Source: Bacteroidota bacterium (GTDB taxonomy: Bacteria > Bacteroidota > Bacteroidia > NS11-12g > UBA955). From it: 64,000 nucleotides of DNA. Where the stretch lies: the NCBI GenBank assembly GCA_025354385.1, contig JANXMZ010000025.1:43199-107198 (forward strand). The letters are read 5' to 3'. Shown here piece by piece: positions 1 to 9,863 of this stretch. Position numbers and translations under genes: made by a program. Position 1 is the stretch's first letter. Each line of letters starts with the position of its first letter. Below the pieces are notes generated by a model. The model saw only the letters and a program-made list of their open reading frames with translations. It was not told where the DNA came from and ran no database searches.

Positions 1-1
1 T

Positions 2-1141
2 ATAGGTGATTTTGGTTTTAGTTCTGTCAATTATTCAAACAGCATGGTTGCTAATTATGAAGGTAATTATTATTTAATGAGCCGTGATGGAATTTATGTG
101 TATCAACCGAATCGATTTAGGTTTATGCAATCTTTACCAGCGTATATTAAAAATATCAATGTGAATTTGCAAGAAATAGAAAGCTATAATATCAAAGAAT
201 TTTCTTTGAAGTACGATGAAAATCATTTGAACATTCAATTGTTTACACCTTGGTATGTCGACTATGAAAAAATTAAGTACATGTATGTTTTAGACGGCTT
301 AAGTCAAGATACAGTTGTAACTTCAGATAATAATATATATTTACCCAATTTGCCCACCGGAACTTATACCTTAAAAGTGAGACCTATACTAGCTAGTTCT
401 AATATGGACACGCAATGGACTCAGAAAAAATTTACAATTAACAAGCCTTGGTTCAAGAGCATTTGGTTTATAGTTTTATGTGTCGTTTTGGGTTCGATTA
501 TTTTATACAGTATCAATAATAATTATCTTAAAAATAGAAATAGAAGCAACGAAATTGAAAGGCAAAGATTGAGACAGGAAATTAAAATTCTGAACAATCA
601 AATCAATCCTCATTTTCTTTTTAATAGTTTAAATAATCTAATTTCTATTATTGATATAGATACAGTAAATGCCAAAATATATACGGCTCATTTAGCGGAT
701 TTTTACCGATTAATTGTAGCCTATAAGGACAATTATGTTATTACACTTGAAGAGGATTTAAAAATATCACGCATTTATATCGCATTGCAGAACATTAGAT
801 TTTCGGATGCTATTATTTATGAAGTCGAAGTGCCTGCCTATTACATGAAATGTTATTTGCCTCCTTTAACATTGCAAATATTAGTGGAGAATGCCATAAA
901 GCACAATAAGGTTTCACGTTCTCAACCTTTGCATATCAACATAAGTATTGAAAAGGATTTTCTTATTATTCGAAATAAAATTAGTCCAAAAGAGCACTTG
1001 GAAACCTCAACTAAATCGGGCATAAAGTTCATTATCGATCGTTTTAATTTTGTGACCAAAGCTACTCCTGAAATACTGCAGACATCTTCAGAATTTATTG
1101 TAAAAGTACCCCTTATTTACAATGAACCACTTCCTGTTTAA
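2..1141 (+). CDS. LytS/YehU-type sensor histidine kinase, 3' part (5' end outside window)
   Basis: The frame is open from the left edge, so the gene starts upstream; the ATG at 44 is internal. Visible order: end of a sensory propeller-like region and a Y_Y_Y-like beta domain, one membrane helix at about 458-514, a coiled coil, then the His_kinase domain with NPHFLFNSLNNL (phospho-acceptor His codon at 611-613) and the N-box ENAIKHN at 887-907. The glycine box is weak (TKSGIKFI, about 1011-1034). By family this is a membrane kinase that phosphorylates a LytTR regulator. The only LytTR gene here lies at 7906, not adjacent. Family call is firm; the signal sensed is unknown. Confidence 0.88.
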   Translation: MGDFGFSSVNYSNSMVANYEGNYYLMSRDGIYVYQPNRFRFMQSLPAYIKNINVNLQEIESYNIKEFSLKYDENHLNIQLFTPWYVDYEKIKYMYVLDGLSQDTVVTSDNNIYLPNLPTGTYTLKVRPILASSNMDTQWTQKKFTINKPWFKSIWFIVLCVVLGSIILYSINNNYLKNRNRSNEIERQRLRQEIKILNNQINPHFLFNSLNNLISIIDIDTVNAKIYTAHLADFYRLIVAYKDNYVITLEEDLKISRIYIALQNIRFSDAIIYEVEVPAYYMKCYLPPLTLQILVENAIKHNKVSRSQPLHINISIEKDFLIIRNKISPKEHLETSTKSGIKFIIDRFNFVTKATPEILQTSSEFIVKVPLIYNEPLPV

Positions 1142-1254
1142 GTGGAAATTTATCCGGTTCAACTTTTATTTATCCGTTCCCGGTTTTAATAATTCAGATT
1201 ATTATTTGTTTTAAGTTAAACTTGTGTTAGCGTTCTTACTAAAACTACTTAACT

Positions 1255-4200
1255 ATGAAACTAAAACTTACGATCACCCTTATGGGCATGGTGGCTTTAT
1301 GGCCTTTCATGTCTGTAAATGCATGCACGGTTACTCCAGCATTTAGCTTTTCGAGTACACATACTTGTGGTTTGCCAACCATTGTTAATGCTCATAATAC
1401 TTCGAGCGGTAATTATAAGAACAAGGCCAGGTATTACTGGAAAGTAAATAATGTTATAATTGATTCAACCACAGGTATAGATTCAATTGTTATTTTATTA
1501 AGACAAACGGGAATTAACAAAGTAAAATTAATTGTTAAAGATTCCACGGGTTGCATAGATTCTTCAGCGGTCCAGAATATTACAGTAAGCACCAATGCCA
1601 AAACCATATTAGATCAAAATGGACTTTATACGTTGAATCCTACATGGGTCAATTGCATTCAATATATTACAAGTCCAGATACTTTTAGCATTCGTTTCGA
1701 ATCTGGAGATACCTTAAAAAAGTTAAAAATATTATGGGGCGATGGTACTATAGATACAGGAAGTGGTAATCTTTCTCCCAATACCGTTAAGTCTCATCTT
1801 TACAATACATTGGGTATTTTTACTGTTAAAATAATTACACAAAATGGGGCTTGTACGGATACCGTTTACGGTACAGTATTTAGTCAAAGGCAACCTACAG
1901 CAGGTATAATAGGGCCAACTGCAGGAAGTAATAGAGGCTGTGTGCCACATACGCTCAGAATCGTTAATAATTCTTATAATATTTCTAACAATACCAATTT
2001 TGAAATTGACTGGGGTGTTGGTCCAGTATTGAAATTGCCTTATACGAGTGCCAACGATACTTTATATAATACCTACAGAACTGGTATTTGCGGTGCATCC
2101 ATAAAAATTACAGCCAGCAATGTTTGCGGTAATTCAGTTGCCACATGGAATCCTATAGATATCAGCGATAAGGACATTGCCCGCTGGACGGTTGCCACTA
2201 CATGCGATCCTGTTAAACCTCATTTGTTTATCAATGCTTGTGTAGACAGGTATTGCTTATTGCCGGATTTAAAGGAATATTTCTGGGATTTTGGCGATAG
2301 TACTACTGTGGGCTGGACGACTAGCAAAGCAAGTCAGAATCATATTTTTAAAACAGAAAAAGATTATGTTATTACCATTATTGTACGAAATGGTTGTGGT
2401 TATGATACTTTCAAAGATATTGTAAGGGTTTATTACAATCCAATAGCTGGATTTAAGTTTAATTCCAATCGTGGGTGTAAGCCTTTGGCTGTTGTATTTA
2501 CTGATACTTCTAAGGGAAGAGGTCATGCCCGATTGTGGACAGTGAAAGAAAATAGCATTACGAAAACTTTTACAGACTCTGTATTTAATTATACCTTTAC
2601 CCAAGCGGGTATTCACAGTGTAACACTTAAAGTGACGAATCCATGTGGAACTTCTTCAGTCACAAAAACATTTACAGTGAATGATAAACCAACTGCAAAG
2701 TTTGGGAATATTCCAGATAATTGCGCACCCGCAAAAGTAAATTTCAATAATACCTCAACTTCGTATTTTAAAAATCCTTCATATACTTGGGACTTTGGGG
2801 ATAGTACCACCAGTAATTTAAAAAGTCCAGGCAGTAAAATTTATTCTCAAACGGGTACATATATTGTGCGCTTATTTGTTTCGGATAGTTGTGGTTCTGA
2901 CACTTTTCAGCAAAGTTTTAGAGTTTTTGGTTTGCCAAAAGCAATTTTGAGTGGTGATACTGTTGGTTGTACTTTCGACTCATTGATGTTTAATAACCAA
3001 TCTACCAATGCCAATAATTTTAGTTGGGTTTGGGGCGATGGAAATAGTCTCAATAATACTTCAATAGGGATCGTTAAACACATGTATGCGCAACCCGGTA
3101 ATTTTAATTTGCGATTAATTGCATCCGCCGGATCAGGTTGCAAAGATACCATCTACCACTCCGTAAGGATTAAACCTGGAGCAAAAGCTGCTTTCGATAT
3201 CAATCAGCCATTTGCCTGTGCCCCAGCTACTTTTAAATTCAGTAACCAATCCGTTTTCGGAAAGGATTTTAATTGGTATGCCAATGGAAAGCTTCTATCA
3301 AATCAATTTAATTTACCCGATTCAATGTTGATTGCAGATAGTAGTATTGTGCACTTGAAATTAGTTGTTACTAGTAATTCTTCTTGTCAAACTGACTCGG
3401 TTGAAAAAATTTATTTTACACCTAAAAATCCCCAAGCCATTATCAATAATCGCGATTCGGGATGTACTTTACTAACAGTTAATTTTAGACAAGGGTCTGC
3501 TTACGCTATAAAGAGTTATTGGGATTTTGGCAATGGATTAACTTCAAATTTAACAATGCCTAGTACTACTTATAAAGGTGCCAAAGTTAGAGATACTTTT
3601 TATTACCCTCAGTTGAAGGTAAGTAACTGGGCGGGTTGTTTGGATTCTGTGAAAGCAAAAATAAAAGTATATCCTTCGCCAACAGCCATGTTTGTGATGG
3701 ATAAATCCAATGGTTGCGGACCCTTAAGCGTCAATTTTACCAGCCAATCTAAAACGAATAATCTGGATTCATTTAGTACATTGAAACACCAATGGCTTTT
3801 TGGAAATGGCGGTTCATCTAATTATGCAAGTACTACATCCATCTTTCAAGCAAGCAAAAAAAGAGATTCATTTTATAATATAAAACTCGTGATTGTTTCC
3901 TTGAATGCTTGCACAGATACAACACAAAATACTGTTCAGGTGTTTCCTTTGCCAGGGGTTGAATTTACACCAGATAGGAGAGAAGGTTGTGCTTTATTGC
4001 CAGTGAATTTTTTAAACACATCCACTCCTCATGACACGGGATCCATAAAAATCATGAGTTTCTTATGGCAATCCGGGAATGGTGTTTCAAATAATTCGCA
4101 AAATTTTAAAGGTACTTATGGAAGTTCAATATACAGCGATACCAATTACCGGGTAAAATTAATTGGATGGAGTGAGCACGGATGTGAAGATAGCGCCATT

Positions 4201-6816
4201 GATGTGATTACAGTGCATCCAAATCCAATTGCTAACTTCACATTAAATCGTTTGAGTGGTTGTACTCCATTGCAAGTATCTACTAATAATCTATCGGTTT
4301 CTAAAGATTATAAGCCTCTGACGCATATTTGGAATTTTGGAAATACTTATACATCTACCGCAAGTAATGATAATACTGTATATACCAATAATAGCAATTC
4401 GGATATAAGTTTTAAAATATGGTATGAAGCCCAAACTTATTATGCTTGCAAGGATACTGCCGAAATGATAATTACAGTGCATCCCAAACCAATTGCGAAG
4501 TTTAATCCTTCAGTCAAGAAAGCTTGCGCACCAATGGTATTAACTGTTACTGATGCATCCATCAATGCTGCACATTATTATTGGGGATTGAATCAACCCT
4601 CAGATTCAGGAAGTCTATCTGAAAAAATACATTTAAAAGGTTTGAAATTGTTTGACACTTCCTATATCATTGCGCATCAAGTGGCATCTGTATATGGTTG
4701 TTGGAGCGATACGGTGTTTGATGATGTGTTGGTGCTCGGGCGCCCTCAGGCCGACTTTGAATTTGGCAAGGATTCAATCTGCTATAACAATAGCATTAGT
4801 ATTAATAATACTTCTTTGGGCGGATTTAAGTATTTATGGAAATTTAGCGATAATACAACTTCGGCCTTTATCAATCCCAAACACAAATTTCCAATCAATC
4901 CTAATAATGGAAAGGATTCCATATTCAGTGTAACAGTGGAAGTAACTTCCTCTACAAGTTGCAAGGATACAGCTACCAGGTCGGTCTACATTGTTAATAA
5001 ACCAACAGAAAAAATGACAATTGGCAATGGTATCGGTTGTACGGATTTACTTGTCACCCTTTCACAAAATTCGAAAAGATATAAAACCATGTTTTGGGAT
5101 TTTGGGGATAATTCTGCATTCCAGGCAGGTGATACAGTTGTACATACTTATGTAAATGCTTTGAATAATATGACGTTGCAACCAAAAATTATTTTATACC
5201 GTCAACGATTTAATTGTAATGATACCAGCACAGGTTATGCATTTGTTTATCCTAAACCTACTGCTAATTTTAATTCTTTGAGAAATGACCCATGCGATAA
5301 AGGTGTTTTTCAATTTGTGAACCAATCCAAAAATAATAAAACCAATGCTTGGGTTTTTGAAAATGGAGTTACCTCATCTGCTTCAGATTTAACCACTGTT
5401 TTAACACCTTCGAAAGTAAAAGATACTTTTTATACGGTTAAATTATACATTACCAATAATTACAATTGTAAGGATAGTATTCTGAAAGTAATTAAAGTAA
5501 AACCAATGTTGCAGGTTAAATTTAGCAATGTGCCTGTTTCAAGTTGTCAAAAAGGTTTGGTAAATTTTACCAATAGTTCTGTCAATACTTTGCGCTATCT
5601 ATGGACTTTCGGGGATGGCGGGATTTCGACAGAAACGAATCCTTCATATATCTATAATACTTTTGGAAATTATCAAGTAAAGCTATATGGGTACGATGCC
5701 GATGGTTGTGTAGATAGTAGTTTTGGGTCTAATTTTATTAAAGTACTAGAGCAGCCCAAAGCAGATTTTACATACTTGCCATTACAACCGAAGTTGCCGA
5801 ATGCAAGAGTAGATTTTACGGCCCGACCTATTATGCTAATCAACAGTATTAATAACCTAACGTACGAGTGGGATTTTGGCGATAAATCTTTCCCTACAAA
5901 AAATAAAAATGAACAGAATCCTTTTCATATTTACACCAACTCTGGCACATTAAATATTAAGTTAACGGTATGGAATCAGCAGTGTTCTGATTTTGTGATT
6001 AAACCTTTGTATGTTGAATATCCGAAGCCAATTGTTGATTTCACAGCAGATACAAGCGAAGGTTGCGTGCCATTAACTGTGAAGTTTAATAATAAAACAC
6101 AAAATGTTATCAGTTATCGTTGGGTATTTAGCGACGGTTCGCCAGATGCCACAGATATAGAACCCGTGCATGTATTTGAAAGGGCTGGTACATGGGACGT
6201 TACCCTAATTGCAACGGGTAGCGGAGGTACAATAAGTAAAACAATGAAATACTTAATACATACTTTCCCAAAACCAATAGTAGATTTTTATAGTACCATT
6301 CGTTTTATGAATTTGCCAAATGCAGTATTTAGTTTTCAGAATACCAGTGATAATACGGTAAAAAATGATTGGTATGTTTACGACAGTTCTGGGGCGCAAA
6401 TTGGAGGATCCACATTGCGCAATCCATCATTTAATATCACAGAAACGGGTTCTTTCTCTGTAAAACTAATTGGTACCAATTCTTATGGGTGCACAGATAC
6501 CTTGATAAAACCAGATTATTTAAGCACCTTAAAGCCCGGTTATGTTTTTGTGCCTAACGCCTTCTCGCCTAATGACAACGGCAAGAACGATGGTTTCAAA
6601 CCTTCGGTATTCAATGTTAAGGACGACCATTATATTTTCAGAATATACAACCGCTGGGGTGAAAAACTGTTCGAAACATTTGACCGTGATGCGCTATGGG
6701 ATGGCACCTTTAAAGGTAATAATTGCGAACAAGATGTATATGTATGGACCGTTAATGGCCTTTATGAAAACGGGGATAATTTTGGGTTGAGGGGTACCTT
6801 AAGTTTGCTGAGGTAA
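1255..6816 (+). CDS. Giant PKD-repeat surface protein, T9SS type B (gliding-associated) C-terminal domain
   Basis: 1,853 residues. A signal peptide (MKLKLTITLMGMVALWPFMS, cut near VNA) is followed by about 20 PKD-like beta-sandwich modules of roughly 80-90 residues, recognised by repeated WDFGDS/WGDG turns. Most modules open with a motif like KPxAxFxxxxxxGCxPLxVxFxNxS and close with GCxDS or ACxDT. The end (from VFVPNAFSPNDNGKNDG, about 6541) is the gliding motility-associated domain with YNRWGEKLFET, used for T9SS export and surface attachment. Likely a long adhesive stalk; ligand unknown. It stands alone, 113 bases after the kinase stop. No clear terminator follows. Confidence 0.9.
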   Translation: MKLKLTITLMGMVALWPFMSVNACTVTPAFSFSSTHTCGLPTIVNAHNTSSGNYKNKARYYWKVNNVIIDSTTGIDSIVILLRQTGINKVKLIVKDSTGCIDSSAVQNITVSTNAKTILDQNGLYTLNPTWVNCIQYITSPDTFSIRFESGDTLKKLKILWGDGTIDTGSGNLSPNTVKSHLYNTLGIFTVKIITQNGACTDTVYGTVFSQRQPTAGIIGPTAGSNRGCVPHTLRIVNNSYNISNNTNFEIDWGVGPVLKLPYTSANDTLYNTYRTGICGASIKITASNVCGNSVATWNPIDISDKDIARWTVATTCDPVKPHLFINACVDRYCLLPDLKEYFWDFGDSTTVGWTTSKASQNHIFKTEKDYVITIIVRNGCGYDTFKDIVRVYYNPIAGFKFNSNRGCKPLAVVFTDTSKGRGHARLWTVKENSITKTFTDSVFNYTFTQAGIHSVTLKVTNPCGTSSVTKTFTVNDKPTAKFGNIPDNCAPAKVNFNNTSTSYFKNPSYTWDFGDSTTSNLKSPGSKIYSQTGTYIVRLFVSDSCGSDTFQQSFRVFGLPKAILSGDTVGCTFDSLMFNNQSTNANNFSWVWGDGNSLNNTSIGIVKHMYAQPGNFNLRLIASAGSGCKDTIYHSVRIKPGAKAAFDINQPFACAPATFKFSNQSVFGKDFNWYANGKLLSNQFNLPDSMLIADSSIVHLKLVVTSNSSCQTDSVEKIYFTPKNPQAIINNRDSGCTLLTVNFRQGSAYAIKSYWDFGNGLTSNLTMPSTTYKGAKVRDTFYYPQLKVSNWAGCLDSVKAKIKVYPSPTAMFVMDKSNGCGPLSVNFTSQSKTNNLDSFSTLKHQWLFGNGGSSNYASTTSIFQASKKRDSFYNIKLVIVSLNACTDTTQNTVQVFPLPGVEFTPDRREGCALLPVNFLNTSTPHDTGSIKIMSFLWQSGNGVSNNSQNFKGTYGSSIYSDTNYRVKLIGWSEHGCEDSAIDVITVHPNPIANFTLNRLSGCTPLQVSTNNLSVSKDYKPLTHIWNFGNTYTSTASNDNTVYTNNSNSDISFKIWYEAQTYYACKDTAEMIITVHPKPIAKFNPSVKKACAPMVLTVTDASINAAHYYWGLNQPSDSGSLSEKIHLKGLKLFDTSYIIAHQVASVYGCWSDTVFDDVLVLGRPQADFEFGKDSICYNNSISINNTSLGGFKYLWKFSDNTTSAFINPKHKFPINPNNGKDSIFSVTVEVTSSTSCKDTATRSVYIVNKPTEKMTIGNGIGCTDLLVTLSQNSKRYKTMFWDFGDNSAFQAGDTVVHTYVNALNNMTLQPKIILYRQRFNCNDTSTGYAFVYPKPTANFNSLRNDPCDKGVFQFVNQSKNNKTNAWVFENGVTSSASDLTTVLTPSKVKDTFYTVKLYITNNYNCKDSILKVIKVKPMLQVKFSNVPVSSCQKGLVNFTNSSVNTLRYLWTFGDGGISTETNPSYIYNTFGNYQVKLYGYDADGCVDSSFGSNFIKVLEQPKADFTYLPLQPKLPNARVDFTARPIMLINSINNLTYEWDFGDKSFPTKNKNEQNPFHIYTNSGTLNIKLTVWNQQCSDFVIKPLYVEYPKPIVDFTADTSEGCVPLTVKFNNKTQNVISYRWVFSDGSPDATDIEPVHVFERAGTWDVTLIATGSGGTISKTMKYLIHTFPKPIVDFYSTIRFMNLPNAVFSFQNTSDNTVKNDWYVYDSSGAQIGGSTLRNPSFNITETGSFSVKLIGTNSYGCTDTLIKPDYLSTLKPGYVFVPNAFSPNDNGKNDGFKPSVFNVKDDHYIFRIYNRWGEKLFETFDRDALWDGTFKGNNCEQDVYVWTVNGLYENGDNFGLRGTLSLLR

Positions 6817-6840
6817 GGAATACTTTAATAAAAAAGAATA

Positions 6841-7047
6841 TTATATGCGTTTTGTGATTCGATCGACTTTATAGTAGGTGTAAAATGAAGGGCCCGGATC
6901 TAATCGTAGTGTGTCGGTTGCATAACCATCATTATTGATATAAAGATGCTTGGTCTTTACTTTTCTTGTCTTTGCGGGCTGATTGAAAATAATACAAAAT
7001 GCGACTGCCGCTAGCAATAATAGCGAGGTGATTTTTTTATTTTTCAT
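6841..7047 (-). CDS. Small exported or membrane-anchored hypothetical protein (68 aa)
   Basis: Not recognised. It opens MKNKKITSLLLLAAVAFCII, a plain signal peptide or anchor, followed by a basic stretch (KTRKVKTK) and about 35 polar residues. ATG start. It is convergent with the PKD gene at 1255 (24 bases apart). The signal-like start supports a real gene, but there is no other coding evidence. Confidence 0.5.
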   Translation of the reverse strand: MKNKKITSLLLLAAVAFCIIFNQPAKTRKVKTKHLYINNDGYATDTLRLDPGPSFYTYYKVDRITKRI

Positions 7048-7336
7048 AAAATCTTGTTGTAAATAATTCTATCGTTTAAAGTTTGATTTTCATCCTTACT
7101 TTATTAGGTAGGGTAACAACGTTCAAATCTTTATATTCTATGAGTGTAGGAATTGTAAATAAGTGGATAGCTGCTTCTCAGTATTAGGTATACTAATTCT
7201 CCAATTTGAGTCAATATTGTCAAGATTATGAAGAACCTAGTTTTGCATAGAATCTTTAAAATTCTTATAGTCATAAATAACCCTAATTAAATATAGAACC
7301 AATATTACGATAATTTATTTTGCAGAAAATTGAATT

Positions 7337-7714
7337 TTAATATTCAGGTAATACCAATTCTAAGCCAGTTTCTCTAAAAAAAATATTTTGTAACCTGTGT
7401 ACCGCAGAAATTGTTTGTTGAAATGAACCAATTTTAACTAAAAATAAATCTTCGGGAAGTGGTGTTATCCAACAGCCATTTAATACAAACTGATTTCCAA
7501 TTTGTGTAAAGTGAAATTTTCGCAATCGCAAGGGCGTTATGGGAATAGGAGCCATCGCTAAATTGTGGCAATTGATTAATTTATCATTTTTTTCAAGTTT
7601 TATTTTTCGAAGTTGTACCCCTGTATCATGCATGGAATGAATGATAAATGGAACTCCTTTATACATGGGTAAGTCATAGCCCACTATGTTTCCTATTCTA
7701 ATCTCATTGCGCAT
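7337..7714 (-). CDS. Hypothetical protein of the Bacteroidota 'RIGN...PIPITP' family
   Basis: 125 residues from the ATG at 7714; a TTG six codons upstream is less likely because MRNEIRIGNIVG matches the usual family start. The layout (RIGN start, PIPITPLRLRKFHF in the middle, end with VHRLQNIFFRETGLEL) resembles small proteins common in Bacteroidota chromosomes and prophages, where the consensus reads IPLTEEWLLKFGF and VHxLQNLYFALTGEEL. Function unknown. No signal peptide or membrane segment. It stands alone, divergent from the LytTR gene. Family resemblance is from memory. Confidence 0.7.
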   Translation of the reverse strand: MRNEIRIGNIVGYDLPMYKGVPFIIHSMHDTGVQLRKIKLEKNDKLINCHNLAMAPIPITPLRLRKFHFTQIGNQFVLNGCWITPLPEDLFLVKIGSFQQTISAVHRLQNIFFRETGLELVLPEY

Positions 7715-7905
7715 TGCACAAAAATATAGCAATTTATTAAAATATATTACTAATAATTTTAGTATTTATAAAAAATATCCAAATGTAATTTGTAATGTAT
7801 GGAAGAACTCAGTTTTGATAAATAATCTACAGGGTAACCCAATTGTGCCTTTAACAAGGTGTTCATTTTGACAAGTTATTTTTATATATATTCGCAACTT
7901 CAATC

Positions 7906-8685
7906 ATGAGTATGCCAAATACAAAGTTTAAAATATTATTAGTAGAGGATGAAGCCCTATCGGCCAAGAGGATTGAACAATTGGTAAACAATTATGGCGA
8001 TGAATTTGAAGTGGTAAGGGTTTCTGATAGTATTGAAGATGCTTTACAATGGCTAAAAACTAATGAACCAGATTTAGGATTGTTTGATATTCAAATTGCT
8101 GATGGCTTATCTTTTGAAATTTTACGTAATATATCATTTCATTTACCTGTTATTTTTATTACGGCCTATGATGAACACGCTTTACAGGCATTAAAATTAA
8201 ATGCCATTGATTATTTGCTGAAACCTATTAAAGAAGAAGAATTGCAGGCTGGGTTGGAAAAATTTAAAAAGCAAAAACAGGTATTTTCAGAAAGCCAGTT
8301 GTACAATCTAATGAATGCGATGAATGTAAATGGTCCCACAAAGTATGTAGAACGCCTGAGGGTGAATTTGGGTCAGCAAATACGCGTGGTACAAGTGGAA
8401 GAAATTGCCTATTTCTATATTTGGAACAAAGGTGTTTATTTGATGACATTAGTAGCCGAAAAATTCTTACTTGATATGACCTTAGACGAGATTGAACACA
8501 TGGTGAATCCATCTAAATTTTTTAGAATTAACAGACAAATAATTATCAGTTTAACCTCTATCAACAAAATGGTCAACTATAGTAAATCGCGCGTTAAAAT
8601 TACCCTTAAACCCGAAGCGCCAATTGAAACCATTACAAGTGTTGAACGCTCGGGTGAGTTTAAGAAATGGTTGGCAGGGAATTAA
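7906..8685 (+). CDS. LytTR-family response regulator
   Basis: 259 residues, ATG start. Receiver domain at about 7-125: acidic pair E14/D15, phospho-acceptor D61 (LFDIQIADG), T87 and K106 (YLLKP). LytTR DNA-binding domain at about 155-255, with RVNLGQQIRVV, a central YFYIW strand and FRINRQIIISL. Family members bind direct repeats upstream of target promoters after phosphorylation by LytS-type kinases. The likely partner class is at the left edge of the window, about 6.8 kb away, so pairing is inference. Single gene; downstream lie short repeats rather than a terminator. Confidence 0.92.
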   Translation: MSMPNTKFKILLVEDEALSAKRIEQLVNNYGDEFEVVRVSDSIEDALQWLKTNEPDLGLFDIQIADGLSFEILRNISFHLPVIFITAYDEHALQALKLNAIDYLLKPIKEEELQAGLEKFKKQKQVFSESQLYNLMNAMNVNGPTKYVERLRVNLGQQIRVVQVEEIAYFYIWNKGVYLMTLVAEKFLLDMTLDEIEHMVNPSKFFRINRQIIISLTSINKMVNYSKSRVKITLKPEAPIETITSVERSGEFKKWLAGN

Positions 8686-8696
8686 CAATTCTATAC

Positions 8697-8761
8697 CTCG
8701 ACAAGCTCAGTGTGAAGGGGAGGGCTTCGTGTGTTGGAAACAATTCGACAAGTTCAGTGTG
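8697..8761 (+). repeat. Two degenerate copies of a CTCGACAAGCTCAGTGTG element
   Basis: Copy 1 at 8697-8715 reads CTCGACAAGCTCAGTGTGA; copy 2 at 8744-8761 reads TTCGACAAGTTCAGTGTG. They differ at two positions and are direct repeats 47 bases apart, in the gap between the convergent LytTR and ChaN-like genes. They are clearly richer in G+C than their surroundings. Similar TTCGACAAGCTCAG words occur as interspersed repeats in many Bacteroidota genomes (recollection). Confidence 0.55.
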
Positions 8762-8840
8762 CAATGAAAAATTACAAAGTCAAGTCTTTGATGCATTGAA
8801 TAAAGCATCAATTTTTAATTTAGGGTGAGCTTGTTAAAGT

Positions 8841-9782
8841 CTAACCCTCATAGGTCTTGGGGATCTTTGGGTCGGTAATAATAATATAATCTCCTTGGCT
8901 CTTATATTTACTCCAATCAATATTGGGGAAATTATCATCGGAACTTGTAGAGATGATTAAGGGTTTTAATTTCTTGTTATATTTTTTCAATTGGGTTACC
9001 ACTGCAAAGCCTTCATCACTGTGAAAGCGACCGTTAACCTGCATTACCTTTTTGCCTTTATGGGTTTTTAAATATTCAAAAATCGAATAAGCCATGGTAG
9101 CATCCCAGAGTGATTGGGCCATCACTAAATTAAAACCGCCCATGCCCATCATAGGAGGAGCTGCTACTTTTTTTGCAGTATCATTCACCGATGGACTAGG
9201 AGTATGATTGGTTAAGCCCATCAGTTTGTTGTAATAAGCGCCCGAAGCTGTGTCGTAGGGCAGCGGAGCAAAGAAACGTTTGGATGCTTGTGTTAATGCC
9301 ATCAAGGCACTTTGACCTTTTCTTCCTACTATATTGGTGTATCTGCTAGCAGCATTTGCGCATACCACATCTATTTTATTTTTCTTTGCAAACTCTACCA
9401 TGGGACGATAATCTCTGTAATTGCTCCATACACGCGCATCTTTTTTAAAGTTCTTTTCTCGAATATCAGATGTCAAATATTCATTCATTACTGTTTGCAC
9501 ATCGCGGTCGAACATTTCCATAGAGAGGGCCAATTCACTGGAAAATTGGGTGTACATTAATTCCAACATTTTGTTTTCAAGATAATGGGTTACAGAGTCA
9601 TTGTGCTCTTCACCAAAAAACAAGACATCGTAATTTTTCATATCATCAGCAATGTCTTTTAAATTAACTTCCTTACCCAATTTAACGGAATAAATTTTAT
9701 AATGTGTTTCATTTAACTGAGCCCATGTTGGCATGCATAGTATGCATATTATAGCAAGCAAGCTAATTTTAAGTAATTTCAT
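8841..9782 (-). CDS. ChaN-like haem-binding uptake family protein (PF04187/DUF399)
   Basis: 313 residues. Signal peptide MKLLKISLLAIICILCMPTW, cut after WA. Family hallmarks: LFFGEEHNDSVTH near residue 54, SMEMFDRDVQ near 86, and NGRFHSDEGFAVV near 251. Related ChaN proteins bind haem and are called iron-regulated lipoproteins; the fold belongs to the EreA/TIKI-like superfamily, so a hydrolase role is also possible. There is no lipobox Cys at the cut site, so it is probably periplasmic and soluble. It follows recG on the same strand, with RecG's stop 81 bases upstream of this start. Confidence 0.85.
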   Translation of the reverse strand: MKLLKISLLAIICILCMPTWAQLNETHYKIYSVKLGKEVNLKDIADDMKNYDVLFFGEEHNDSVTHYLENKMLELMYTQFSSELALSMEMFDRDVQTVMNEYLTSDIREKNFKKDARVWSNYRDYRPMVEFAKKNKIDVVCANAASRYTNIVGRKGQSALMALTQASKRFFAPLPYDTASGAYYNKLMGLTNHTPSPSVNDTAKKVAAPPMMGMGGFNLVMAQSLWDATMAYSIFEYLKTHKGKKVMQVNGRFHSDEGFAVVTQLKKYNKKLKPLIISTSSDDNFPNIDWSKYKSQGDYIIITDPKIPKTYEG

Positions 9783-9863
9783 TTTAGAAATAATATTGGG
9801 TCGAAATTAAATAATTTTAATTGCAATAAAACTAAAATATCAATGAATGGTAAAAAGGCGCAA

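Noticed and set aside
4652..4933. Open frame on the plus strand inside the first giant PKD gene, and similar frames within other large genes
   Set aside because: They lie fully within strongly supported coding sequence, have no recognisable domain and no start context; they are shadows of AT-rich repeats.
1255..6816. CRISPR-like or tandem DNA repeats in the PKD genes
   Set aside because: The repetition is at protein level; the DNA of the modules is too diverged to count as tandem DNA repeats, and no CRISPR spacing is present.
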